From NCBI GenBank assembly GCA_944320955.1, contig CALUJL010000033.1, positions 1-63,656 on the forward strand: DNA of 63,656 nucleotides, given 5' to 3'. The DNA is from an uncultured Bacteroidaceae bacterium. GTDB taxonomy: Bacteria > Bacteroidota > Bacteroidia > Bacteroidales > Bacteroidaceae. Shown piece after piece: positions 1 through 8,013 of the stretch. The translations under genes and the position numbers were made by a program. The notes beneath the pieces were generated by a model that was not told the DNA's origin, did no database searches, and was given only the letters and a program-made list of their open reading frames with translations. Positions within the stretch are counted from its first letter, which is position 1, and each line of letters starts with the position of its first letter.

Positions 1-99
1 ACCGTATGGCTATATTATGGTTTTCCTTGGCTTTTTGCCGAGAGAAAAATATAGCGTAACAAACGCTTTTTCAGTCAGTTCGCTACGCTTTTCTCAATT

Positions 100-1839
100 T
101 TGTATTCTCGCTATGTGTTTATTTTAAAAGAGAAAAACATCATTTTCATACAGCCGAAGTTCTCCTATTCCAAGGATAACCGCCGTGCTTCCTCGGCCGA
201 TGCCGTGCTCTCCGCCGACGTGGCCGGGCGATGGGGCAAGGACTGGCTCGACAGCATCATGGCCCCGGATGCCGGAGGTCTGCTCCGCCGGTATGCCCTC
301 AACCGCACGCGGGAAGAAAGCCTCGGCGAGGGGCACGACCTGAACGGGTCGTTGCTGGCGGGAATTTCCTTCGGGTTGCCCCACAACTCGCTGTGGCAGT
401 TCCAGGTGTACGGCCAGGCCACGGTGGACGACAGCAAGCGCCGCGATTACAGCCACTACCGCCTGGAGTATCCCTCCTCCGGAGACGCCACCGACTTCCG
501 CAACCGCTACGACTACCAGAAGAGCCGTGACTGGTACTACGTGGGCGAGGCCACTGCCTACTTCAACCTGCCGGCCAATCCCCACGACAACCACCAGTTC
601 CGCCTGCGCCTGGGCTATACCGGCACCCACCGCACCGGCAACCGCTCCCTCTACCGCCTGGACGGGCTGGACGGATGGGGCGAAGACACGGAGTACGGCT
701 TGGGCATGCTGCCCTCCGTGGGCGAACTGGGGCGGGCGCTCGACCGGCCGAACAGCTACGAATCGGTGCGCGACGACCGGGGAGGATGGGTGACGTGGCA
801 ATATGTTTCTTCCATAAAGATCAAAGAGAAGAAATACCTGCAATGCGAAGTCACCCTGCCGCTCTACTTCGAGCGTAACGAACTGGACTACAAGCGCAAC
901 AGCCTCGACACGCTTTTCCACAGGAATCTGTTGCTCTTCAAGCCGGAAATCAAACTGACGACCGGGAGCTTCGACTTCACCTATACCTACACCCCCACCG
1001 CTCCGTCCATGACCTATCTGGTCAATTACCGCGACGACAGCGACCCGCTCAACATCGTGCAGGGCGCGCGGGAGCTGGCCAACGAGCACGCCCACGACCT
1101 CAACCTCTCCCATTGGCGCACGCTCAAGAAGCAACGCATGTATAATGTAGGGACGAACTTCAACATCCGCAAGAACAGCCTGGCCATGGGCTACACCTAC
1201 GACCGCACGACGGGCGTGCGCACCATCACGCCGCAGACGGTGGACGGCAACTGGCACCTCCGCTTCTGGGGCGGCTACTCCACGCCCCTCGACTCGGCCC
1301 GGCGCTGGAACCTGCAGTTCAACGGCCGCGCGGCCTACTACAACAGCGCGGACCTCATCGACGGGCAGCGCAGCGAGGTAGGTTCCTACTACCTGACCCC
1401 GACGCTCAAGATAGACTACCGCCCCTCCTCGCGCCTCTACCTGGCCCTCAAGGCCGATGCCTACTACCAGCACTCCGTCTCCTCCCGGGAGGACTTCGAG
1501 ACCATCGACCTCTGCGACTTCGATTATGGCTTGACCGCCCAAGTGGAACTGCCGTTCGACTTCCAGCTGGCCACGGACCTGACCATGTATTCCCGCCGGG
1601 GTTATGCCGACGAGGGCATGGACTCCGACGAGCTGGTGTGGAACGCCCGGCTCTCCAAGCGCTTCCTCAAAGGCAACCTCGTGCTCATGCTCGACGGCTT
1701 CGACCTGCTCGGCAACCTCTCCAACATCCGCCGCAGCATCAACGCCCAGGGCCGTGTCGAGACGTGGCACAACGTGACGCCCCGCTACGCCATGTTCCAC
1801 GCCGTCTACCGCATCAACAAGCAACCGAAAAGCAAGTAA
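100..1839 (+). pseudogene. 5'-truncated outer-membrane beta-barrel gene
   Basis: This open frame of 579 codons encodes only the barrel half of a TonB-receptor-like outer-membrane protein. It aligns without gaps to the C-terminal ~560 residues of the intact paralogue at 2346-5267: both share blocks such as LSADV.GRWGK, GGLLRRYALNRT, DRTTGVRT.TPQTVDGNW and the final RRSINAQGR...NKQPK. The signal peptide, carboxypeptidase-regulatory domain and plug are missing. The frame is closed upstream by a stop at 52-54, and only a TTG (position 100) is available as a start. The first ~165 bases are strikingly AT-rich and then switch to GC-rich coding sequence. A short frame at 6-59 encodes a signal-like peptide followed by REK, as in the paralogue's N-terminus, so this may be an internally deleted copy; that is inference. 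It could instead be a silent donor cassette for recombination with the intact gene. Expression is doubtful. Confidence 0.6.
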
Positions 1840-1963
1840 CCCGAAACAAGAAAGGAGGCTGCCCATGAATTGAATACGGAGTTCACAGACGATGCCCTAA
1901 ACATGCTCTTCGGGCAAGAGCAGAATTAACTCATTATCAAATTTCTTCAAAAGCAAAAAAATT

Positions 1964-2281
1964 ATGGAAGACACGAAAAAGATCATCCACATTTGCCGGG
2001 AAATCCCGGCTCTCGAAGTAGATAAGGAAGGCCACCTCAGGGGAGGGTTTGTAGGAATCAGCGGTGGAGAGGAAGAGATTAAACCTAGTAATCCAGGCTG
2101 TAGAAATGTACCTTGTTTGAATAAAAAGTGTAAGAATACATCTTGTACTAACGGAGGTTGTCAGAATCCTTCATGTGATAATTCTGGATGCATTGGTGTT
2201 CCAGTAGTACCGGGGAAACCGACTCCAACTCCGACTCCAACTCCGGGTAAGCCACCTGTATCTGTTAGTTTTCTTTTTTAG
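1964..2281 (+). CDS. Double-glycine-leader peptide precursor with Cys-x-Asn-x-x repeats
   Basis: This 105-residue protein looks like the precursor of an exported peptide. Residues 1-28 form a leader ending in the double-glycine motif LRGG (G27-G28), with Leu at -4 and -12 from the expected cut, as in leaders cleaved by C39-peptidase exporters. The mature part has seven cysteines at positions 46, 51, 56, 61, 66, 71 and 76, exactly five apart, with Asn two residues after each of the first six: six C-x-N-x-x pentapeptides plus a final Cys. A Thr-Pro linker (PTPTPTPTP) and a hydrophobic C-terminus ending SFLF follow. The gene is clearly richer in AT than its neighbours. It lies directly upstream of an outer-membrane receptor gene, a C39 ABC exporter and a HlyD-like gene, which is the basis for calling it cargo. 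No modification enzyme is visible, so the cysteines may form disulfides or bind metal; the final activity is unknown. I do not recognise the core as a named family. Confidence 0.8.
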   Translation: MEDTKKIIHICREIPALEVDKEGHLRGGFVGISGGEEEIKPSNPGCRNVPCLNKKCKNTSCTNGGCQNPSCDNSGCIGVPVVPGKPTPTPTPTPGKPPVSVSFLF

Positions 2282-2301
2282 AGAAGAATGGGTAAAAAAG
2301 A

Positions 2302-2328
2302 CAGGGATGAGTTGCTCTCTCATCCCTG
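2302..2328 (+). promoter_or_regulatory. Hairpin between peptide gene and outer-membrane gene
   Basis: A perfect 10-bp inverted repeat (2302-2311 with 2319-2328) with a 7-nt loop lies 20 nt after the precursor stop. No T-run follows, so it is more likely a partial terminator or mRNA-stability element that would let the short peptide message accumulate above the downstream genes. It covers an in-frame ATG at 2307, which argues for the later start of the next gene. Confidence 0.5.
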
Positions 2329-2345
2329 CCTATAAGTTTAATCGA

Positions 2346-5267
2346 ATGTTAAAAGGTAATATGTTACGCATTTCAGTCTCTATTTTTATTGTACTTTTAT
2401 GTAGTTTAGTTTCTGCTCGGGAAAAAAAGAAAAGCTTGCATGTTGTGGCCCACGTGTCGAACATCTTCACCCACGCCCCTATCGTGGGAGCCACAGTAGT
2501 TATAATGAAAGCAGACAGCACGGCGATCGATACGCTCACTTCGAGTAAGTTCAAATACAGCGGTCGGTTGGGCGGATTTGGGTTCGAGATTCCTGAGCCG
2601 GGTACGTACATCGTGCATTGCTCCCACCCGGATTATGAGGACAGTTATACGCCGCTGGTCATCAAGAAGTTCTATAAGCACGAACGCTTCCGCACGGGGG
2701 ATATGTATTACATGCAGCGCAAACAGCCGAAAGCGCTGCAGGAAAACGGAGAAAGCGCAGGCGAAATTCTGGATCCGGCCGTGGTGAAAGCCACGAAGGT
2801 GAAGTTCTACATCGACAAGGACACCATCGTCTACAACGCCGATGCCTTCAACCTCTCGGAAGGCTCCATGCTCGACGCCCTCATCCGCCAGCTTCCGGGC
2901 GTGGAGCTGAAGCAGGGCGGGCAGATCTACGTCAACGGACGGCAGGTGAACGAACTGCTCCTCAACGGCAAGGACTTCTTCAACCGCGACCGGCAGCTCA
3001 TACTCGACAACCTGCCCTCCTTCATGGTGCAGAAAGTGAAGGTCTACCAGCGGGCCACCGAGTGGCAACGGACGATCGGCGACACGCTCGGGCTGAAGCC
3101 GCTCGTCATGGACATCGGCCTCAAGCGCAAGTATTCCATCGGCTGGATAGCCAATGCCGACGCGGGCGGGGGCACCGGCGAGCGCTTCCTCGGGCGGCTC
3201 TTCGCCCTGCGCCTTACGCCCAACTCGCGCATCTCCCTGTATGCCAACGCCAACAACCTGAGCGACGACCGCAAACCGGGCCAGAATACCGACTGGAAGC
3301 CCGCGCAGATGGGCACCGGCGTGACCACCATGCGCACCGCCGGGCTGGACTACAACGTGGAGGATGCGCGGGGACGCTACAAAGTGGGCGGGGGAGCTTC
3401 CTTCTCCCACAACGACGCGGCAACCGAGATGCGCCAGGCGGGCGAGAACTTCCTGCCCGACGGCAACACCTACAGGCGGAGCACCGCAGGGTGGCGGTCG
3501 CACGACGTGCGTTTCAGCACCAACCACCTGCTCGACCTCTTCAAGACGAGTTATTGGGGCTTCACCCTCAGGCCGGACTTCAGTTTCCACGACTACTCGA
3601 ACCGCTCGAACTCGGCATCGGCCGAGCTGTCTGCCGACGTCTCCGGCCGCTGGGGCAAGGAGTGGATGGACAGCATAGCCTCGCCCCATGCGGGCGGGCT
3701 GCTCCGGCGCTATGCCCTCAACCGCACGCTGCGCAGTGCCCTGGGCGACGGGCGCGACTGGAATACTTACGTCTCATTGAGCAAGTTTTTCACTATCCCG
3801 CACGATAATCGGTTTGTTTTCTATGTAAATGCCTCGTTCCGCTACAACTATGCCAAAAACAAGGCGTTCGACCACTACCGCCTCGAATACTTCCGTGCGG
3901 AAGCCGGAGGCCAGAGTGCCGATTTCCGCAACCGCTACGACGAACGGCTGGACAAGGGTTATGAATATTCGGTTACGCCGACTGCCGTCATACACCTAAA
4001 TAATTACAACCGGTTGTATATCGACTATGGCTACCGCCAGCGGCGCCGCACGACCAACCGCTCGCTCTACCTGCTCAACCTGCTCGACGGATGGGGCGAG
4101 GACACGGAATACGGGCTGGGGCAGCTGCCCTCGGTGGGGGAGATGCTGCAGGCGCTCGATGGGGGGAACAGCCCCCGGGCCACAAAGATGGACTTCGTAC
4201 ATACCCCTTCGGTGAAGTATGAACGGGAAACTCATTCGGATGACGGGGCGGGCCTCTATTTTTCCGCTACTCTCCCCCTGCGCGCCGAGCGCAACCGGCT
4301 CGATTACCGGCGCGGGGCGCTCGACACGCTCTTCCACCGCGATGTCGTTTTCCTCGAACCGCAGCTTTCCTTCAGCTATGGGAAGTACCCGTCGTTTACC
4401 CTCTCTGCCAACTACCAATATACCTCCTCCGCGCCGGAGATGACCTATCTGGTAGACCTGCGCGACGACAGCAACCCGCTCAACATCATGTTCGGCAATC
4501 CGGATCTGGAAAACCGGCACTCGCACCACTTCGACATCCTCTTCAACCGCGCCCTCTCCGGGCAGCGGATGTATAACGTGGGAGGCTCGTTCAACGTACA
4601 CCAGAACAGCCTGGCCCTCGGCTACGTCTACGACCGCACGACGGGCGTGCGCACCGTAACGCCCCAGACGGTGGACGGCAACTGGGACGCGCGCGTCCAC
4701 GGCGGATTCTCCCTGCCCCTCGACTCGGCCACGCGCTGGAACCTGCAGGGCAATGCCCGGCTGGCCTACTGGAACAGCGTGGACCTCATCGACGAGCAGC
4801 GCAGCGAGGTCGGTTCCTACTACGCCGACGCGACGCTCAAGCTGGACTACCGGCCCACGTCGCGCCTCTATTTCGGACTCAAGGGCGACCTCCACTACCA
4901 ACACTCCCTCTCCGACCGCAAAGACTTCGAGACCATCGACCTCTGCGACTTCGACTATGGACTGACCGCCCAAGTGGAACTGCCCCTCGGCTTCAAGGTT
5001 TCCACCGATTTGACCATGTATTCCCGTCGCGGATACTCGGATTCGGGCATGAACACCGACGAGTTCGTATGGAACGCCCGCCTCTCCAAGACGTTCCTCA
5101 AGGGCAACCTCGCGCTCATCCTCGACGGCTTCGACCTGCTCGGCAACCTCTCCAACGTGCGCCGCAGCATCAACGCACAAGGACGCACGGAGACGTGGTA
5201 CAATGTGACGCCGCGTTACGCCCTCTTCCACGTGGTCTACCGTTTCAACAAGCAACCGAAAAAATAG
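2346..5267 (+). CDS. TonB-receptor-like outer-membrane beta-barrel protein
   Basis: This is a large outer-membrane protein of about 973 residues. A signal peptide (hydrophobic stretch ending LVSA) is followed by a carboxypeptidase-regulatory-like Ig fold (HVSNIFTHAPIVGATVVI), then a plug-like segment (DALIRQLPGVELKQGGQIYV...LLLNGKDFF) and a long barrel rich in aromatic and alternating residues. The domain order is that of Bacteroidetes outer-membrane beta-barrel/TonB-dependent receptors outside the SusC group; no TonB box could be assigned by eye. The start is set at 2346 (an alternative is 2361), because the in-frame ATG at 2307 lies inside a hairpin and would precede the signal peptide with an unlikely tail. 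It sits between the Cys-rich peptide and its exporter, so it may be the receptor or outer-membrane partner of that peptide (inference). The truncated paralogue at 100-1839 matches its second half. Confidence 0.85.
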   Translation: MLKGNMLRISVSIFIVLLCSLVSAREKKKSLHVVAHVSNIFTHAPIVGATVVIMKADSTAIDTLTSSKFKYSGRLGGFGFEIPEPGTYIVHCSHPDYEDSYTPLVIKKFYKHERFRTGDMYYMQRKQPKALQENGESAGEILDPAVVKATKVKFYIDKDTIVYNADAFNLSEGSMLDALIRQLPGVELKQGGQIYVNGRQVNELLLNGKDFFNRDRQLILDNLPSFMVQKVKVYQRATEWQRTIGDTLGLKPLVMDIGLKRKYSIGWIANADAGGGTGERFLGRLFALRLTPNSRISLYANANNLSDDRKPGQNTDWKPAQMGTGVTTMRTAGLDYNVEDARGRYKVGGGASFSHNDAATEMRQAGENFLPDGNTYRRSTAGWRSHDVRFSTNHLLDLFKTSYWGFTLRPDFSFHDYSNRSNSASAELSADVSGRWGKEWMDSIASPHAGGLLRRYALNRTLRSALGDGRDWNTYVSLSKFFTIPHDNRFVFYVNASFRYNYAKNKAFDHYRLEYFRAEAGGQSADFRNRYDERLDKGYEYSVTPTAVIHLNNYNRLYIDYGYRQRRRTTNRSLYLLNLLDGWGEDTEYGLGQLPSVGEMLQALDGGNSPRATKMDFVHTPSVKYERETHSDDGAGLYFSATLPLRAERNRLDYRRGALDTLFHRDVVFLEPQLSFSYGKYPSFTLSANYQYTSSAPEMTYLVDLRDDSNPLNIMFGNPDLENRHSHHFDILFNRALSGQRMYNVGGSFNVHQNSLALGYVYDRTTGVRTVTPQTVDGNWDARVHGGFSLPLDSATRWNLQGNARLAYWNSVDLIDEQRSEVGSYYADATLKLDYRPTSRLYFGLKGDLHYQHSLSDRKDFETIDLCDFDYGLTAQVELPLGFKVSTDLTMYSRRGYSDSGMNTDEFVWNARLSKTFLKGNLALILDGFDLLGNLSNVRRSINAQGRTETWYNVTPRYALFHVVYRFNKQPKK

Positions 5268-5283
5268 GAAAGTGCAGGGCAGT

Positions 5284-7497
5284 ATGTTTCAAACGATACG
5301 CAAACGGCTCAGGCCCTTCGGGTTTACCCGCCAGTTCGACCAGATGGACTGCGGCCCGGCCTGCATCCGCATGGTGGCCCGCTACCACGGGAAGGACTAT
5401 CCGCTCTCCTATCTGCGCACCCTGGCCCACCTGAGCCGCGAGGGGGTGAGCGTGGCGGGCATCCGCGACGCGCTGGGGCAGATAGGCATGGAGTCGGCTT
5501 CGTTCCGCATGACGCTCGCCCAGCTGCGCGAGCTCTGCCCCCTGCCGGCCATACTCCACTGGGAGCAGAACCATTTCGTCGTGCTCTACGCCATACGGCG
5601 GAGCCGCTGGACGGGGGAATGGCTCTACAGCGTGGCGAATCCCGCCTACGGGAAGCACACCTTCTCCGAGGCCGAGTTCGCCCGCCCGTGGCTGAGCGGG
5701 GAGCAGGGCGTGGTGGTGGCCATTGAGCCCACGGAGGAGTTCTACAGGAAGATGCCGGTCAAGGAGAAGCACAGCTTCGTCCGCTTTGCCCGGAAGTACG
5801 TATGGCCCTATAAGCGGGAGATGGGGCAGCTGGCTTTCGGGCTGCTCAGCGGGACGCTCCTCTCGCTGGTCGCCCCGTTCCTGACACAGGCGCTGGTGGA
5901 CAACGGCATCGGGCAGCGCGACATGGGCATCATCACTTCGCTCCTCCTGGCCCAGATATTCCTGTTTCTCGGCTCTTTCTCCATGGGGCTCATCAGCAGT
6001 TGGGTGACGCTCTACATGGGGACGAGGATCAACATACACATCCTCCACGACTACCTCTGCAAGCTTCTGAAATTGCCCATGACCTTTTTCGAGGCCAAGA
6101 GCGTGGGCGACTACAACCAGCGCATCGGCGACCACAGCCGCCTGCAGGGATTCACGACGCAGGCCACGATGAACACGGCTTTCTCCATCGTCTCCGGGGC
6201 GGTGCTGCTGGTCATCATCGGCTACTACAGCCTCTTCATCCTCCTGGCCTACCTGGGCATGACGGGGCTGAGCACGCTCTGGATGAGTTACTTCTGGAAG
6301 AAGCGGAAGGCCCTGGACTACGAAAACTTCAAGGCCGCCGCGCAAAACCAGAACAAGCTCTACGAGATGATGAGCGGAATCACGGACATCAAACTCAACG
6401 CCTACAGCGACTACAAGATAAAGGAGTGGCAGGAGATGCAGGAAGAGCTCTACCGGGTGAGCCAGAAGGCCTTGCGCCTGGAGCAGATACAGGGCACCGG
6501 CTACACGATGATCGGGCGGGTGAGGGACATACTCATCACCTTCTGGATAGCCGCCGAAGTGGTGCAGGGCGATCTGACGCTGGGCATGATGATGAGTATT
6601 TCCGGCATCATCGGCCAGGTGGGCGGGCCGCTCTCCCAACTCATCGGCTTCCTCCAGCAGTTCCAGGACGCCAAGATCAGCCTGGAGCGCTCCGAAGAGG
6701 TCTACCTCTGCCGCGACGAAGACAGCGACGCGCTGAAGGAACTCCCGGACGACAGGCCGCTCGACATAGAGGTGCGGCACCTCACGTTCCGCTACACCGG
6801 GAGCATCGGGAAAGCGGCCCTGGAAGACGTGAGCCTCACCATACCGGCGGGGAAGACGACGGCCATCGTGGGCGAGAGCGGAAGCGGGAAGACGACGCTC
6901 ATGAAGCTCCTCCTGAAGTTCTATGAGCCGACGGAGGGGCGCATCCTCCTCGGCGGGGAAGATCTGGCCTGCTACAAGGCCGAGTCCGTGCGGCGGCATA
7001 CGGGGATTGTCATGCAGGAAAACTTTGTCTTCTCCGACACGATCCGGCGGAACATCGTCCTGGGGGAGGACGACGACGAGGAGCGGCTGGCCGCGGCCCT
7101 CGGCCTTGCCTGCCTGGACGGCTACGTCGCCGCTCTCCCGCTGGGCGTCTACACGAAAGTCGGGGCCGACGGCAACGGGGTGAGCGGCGGGGAGCGGCAG
7201 CGTATCATGATAGCCCGCGCCATCTACAAGCGGCCGCTCTACATGATGCTCGATGAGGCCACCAGCTCGCTCGATGCGGAAAACGAGCGGAAGATAACCG
7301 AAAACCTCGGTAAGGAGCTGCGCGGGCGGACGTTGCTGGTCATAGCCCACCGCCTCTCCACGGTGAAAAATGCCGACCACATCGTGGTCCTCCGCCACGG
7401 GCGCGTGGCCGAGAGCGGGACGCACCGCGAACTCATCGCCCGCAGGGGCTACTACTACGACTTAGTGAAGAATCAATTGGAACTGGCTCAGGAATGA
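5284..7497 (+). CDS. Peptidase-containing ABC exporter (C39 family)
   Basis: An inner-membrane exporter that should remove a double-glycine leader and export the peptide. The order is: N-terminal C39 peptidase (Cys23 in MDCGPAC, His97 in NHFVVLY), six-helix ABC membrane domain (about residues 165-460), then the ATPase with Walker A GESGSGKTT, Q-loop MQEN, signature VSGGERQR, Walker B YMMLDEATSS and H-loop AHRLS. The third C39 residue, normally Asp in a DP motif, reads Asn119 (VANPAYG), so cleavage efficiency is uncertain; the catalytic Cys is kept, unlike in HlyB-type inactive domains. ATG 5284 is preferred over an in-frame GTG at 5272. The stop overlaps the next ATG by four bases, and the preceding barrel gene ends only 16 nt upstream, so the genes are probably co-transcribed. 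Its natural cargo is the peptide at 1964-2281. Confidence 0.92.
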   Translation: MFQTIRKRLRPFGFTRQFDQMDCGPACIRMVARYHGKDYPLSYLRTLAHLSREGVSVAGIRDALGQIGMESASFRMTLAQLRELCPLPAILHWEQNHFVVLYAIRRSRWTGEWLYSVANPAYGKHTFSEAEFARPWLSGEQGVVVAIEPTEEFYRKMPVKEKHSFVRFARKYVWPYKREMGQLAFGLLSGTLLSLVAPFLTQALVDNGIGQRDMGIITSLLLAQIFLFLGSFSMGLISSWVTLYMGTRINIHILHDYLCKLLKLPMTFFEAKSVGDYNQRIGDHSRLQGFTTQATMNTAFSIVSGAVLLVIIGYYSLFILLAYLGMTGLSTLWMSYFWKKRKALDYENFKAAAQNQNKLYEMMSGITDIKLNAYSDYKIKEWQEMQEELYRVSQKALRLEQIQGTGYTMIGRVRDILITFWIAAEVVQGDLTLGMMMSISGIIGQVGGPLSQLIGFLQQFQDAKISLERSEEVYLCRDEDSDALKELPDDRPLDIEVRHLTFRYTGSIGKAALEDVSLTIPAGKTTAIVGESGSGKTTLMKLLLKFYEPTEGRILLGGEDLACYKAESVRRHTGIVMQENFVFSDTIRRNIVLGEDDDEERLAAALGLACLDGYVAALPLGVYTKVGADGNGVSGGERQRIMIARAIYKRPLYMMLDEATSSLDAENERKITENLGKELRGRTLLVIAHRLSTVKNADHIVVLRHGRVAESGTHRELIARRGYYYDLVKNQLELAQE

Positions 7498-7916
7498 AAC
7501 CGAAAAACAGACTCTACCGATTCTTGCTGCACTACGGCATCTCGGCCATCCTCGGCGTGATGTTTGTGGCCGTCATCGGCATGTTGCAGCTCATAGAGAT
7601 CGACGAAAAGGCGGCGGTCGACGTAGTGCGCGAGCACGACGGGCGCTGCTATTGCTATGTCCCGCGGAGCGTGCGCCTCGAAGCAGGCAGGGAAACCCTG
7701 CAGGTCGCCCTCTACGGGGGAGAAAGGTTGAGGCTCGAAATCCGCGGTCGGGAGGAGACGCCCGCTTATGTCGTCTGCCGGATCGAGCCGCAGGAGGGCA
7801 CTTCCCTGCCGATAGCCTCTGCCGGGGAGCGGAAACTGACGGGCTATGTCGTCACGGGGAAGGTGCGCCTGTGGGACTTGCTCTTCAGCAAATGGACCGG
7901 CAGGGCTGGCAAATAG
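7494..7916 (+). CDS. Small HlyD-like membrane-anchored protein
   Basis: A 140-residue protein with a short basic N-terminus, one membrane helix (about residues 15-35, ending GMLQL) and a beta-rich periplasmic part. It overlaps the exporter gene by ATGA, the usual sign of translational coupling. Its place and topology fit a membrane-fusion accessory (HlyD-like) subunit, but it is about one third of the usual length and lacks a coiled-coil hairpin and an evident lipoyl domain. It may be a minimal adaptor that relies on another adaptor or on the adjacent outer-membrane protein. No TolC-type gene is present in the window. The family assignment is tentative. Confidence 0.6.
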   Translation: MKPKNRLYRFLLHYGISAILGVMFVAVIGMLQLIEIDEKAAVDVVREHDGRCYCYVPRSVRLEAGRETLQVALYGGERLRLEIRGREETPAYVVCRIEPQEGTSLPIASAGERKLTGYVVTGKVRLWDLLFSKWTGRAGK

Positions 7917-8013
7917 GAAGCAGGCGCACCGCCGGGGGGGGGAGGGGCGACACGCCTGCTTGGGGGAAAGGGCCGGATGATTTTTTGTCAGTCTCCGGCG
8001 GATTGGCCGTTTC

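Noticed and set aside
1840-1925. In-frame 28-codon extension after the truncated barrel gene
   Set aside because: Open only by reading through a TAA; contains a small 7-bp hairpin (1904-1922) and no recognisable product.
7918-7961. 9-bp inverted repeat after the HlyD-like gene
   Set aside because: Loop is about 26 nt and no T-run follows; possible terminator, but too weak to list.
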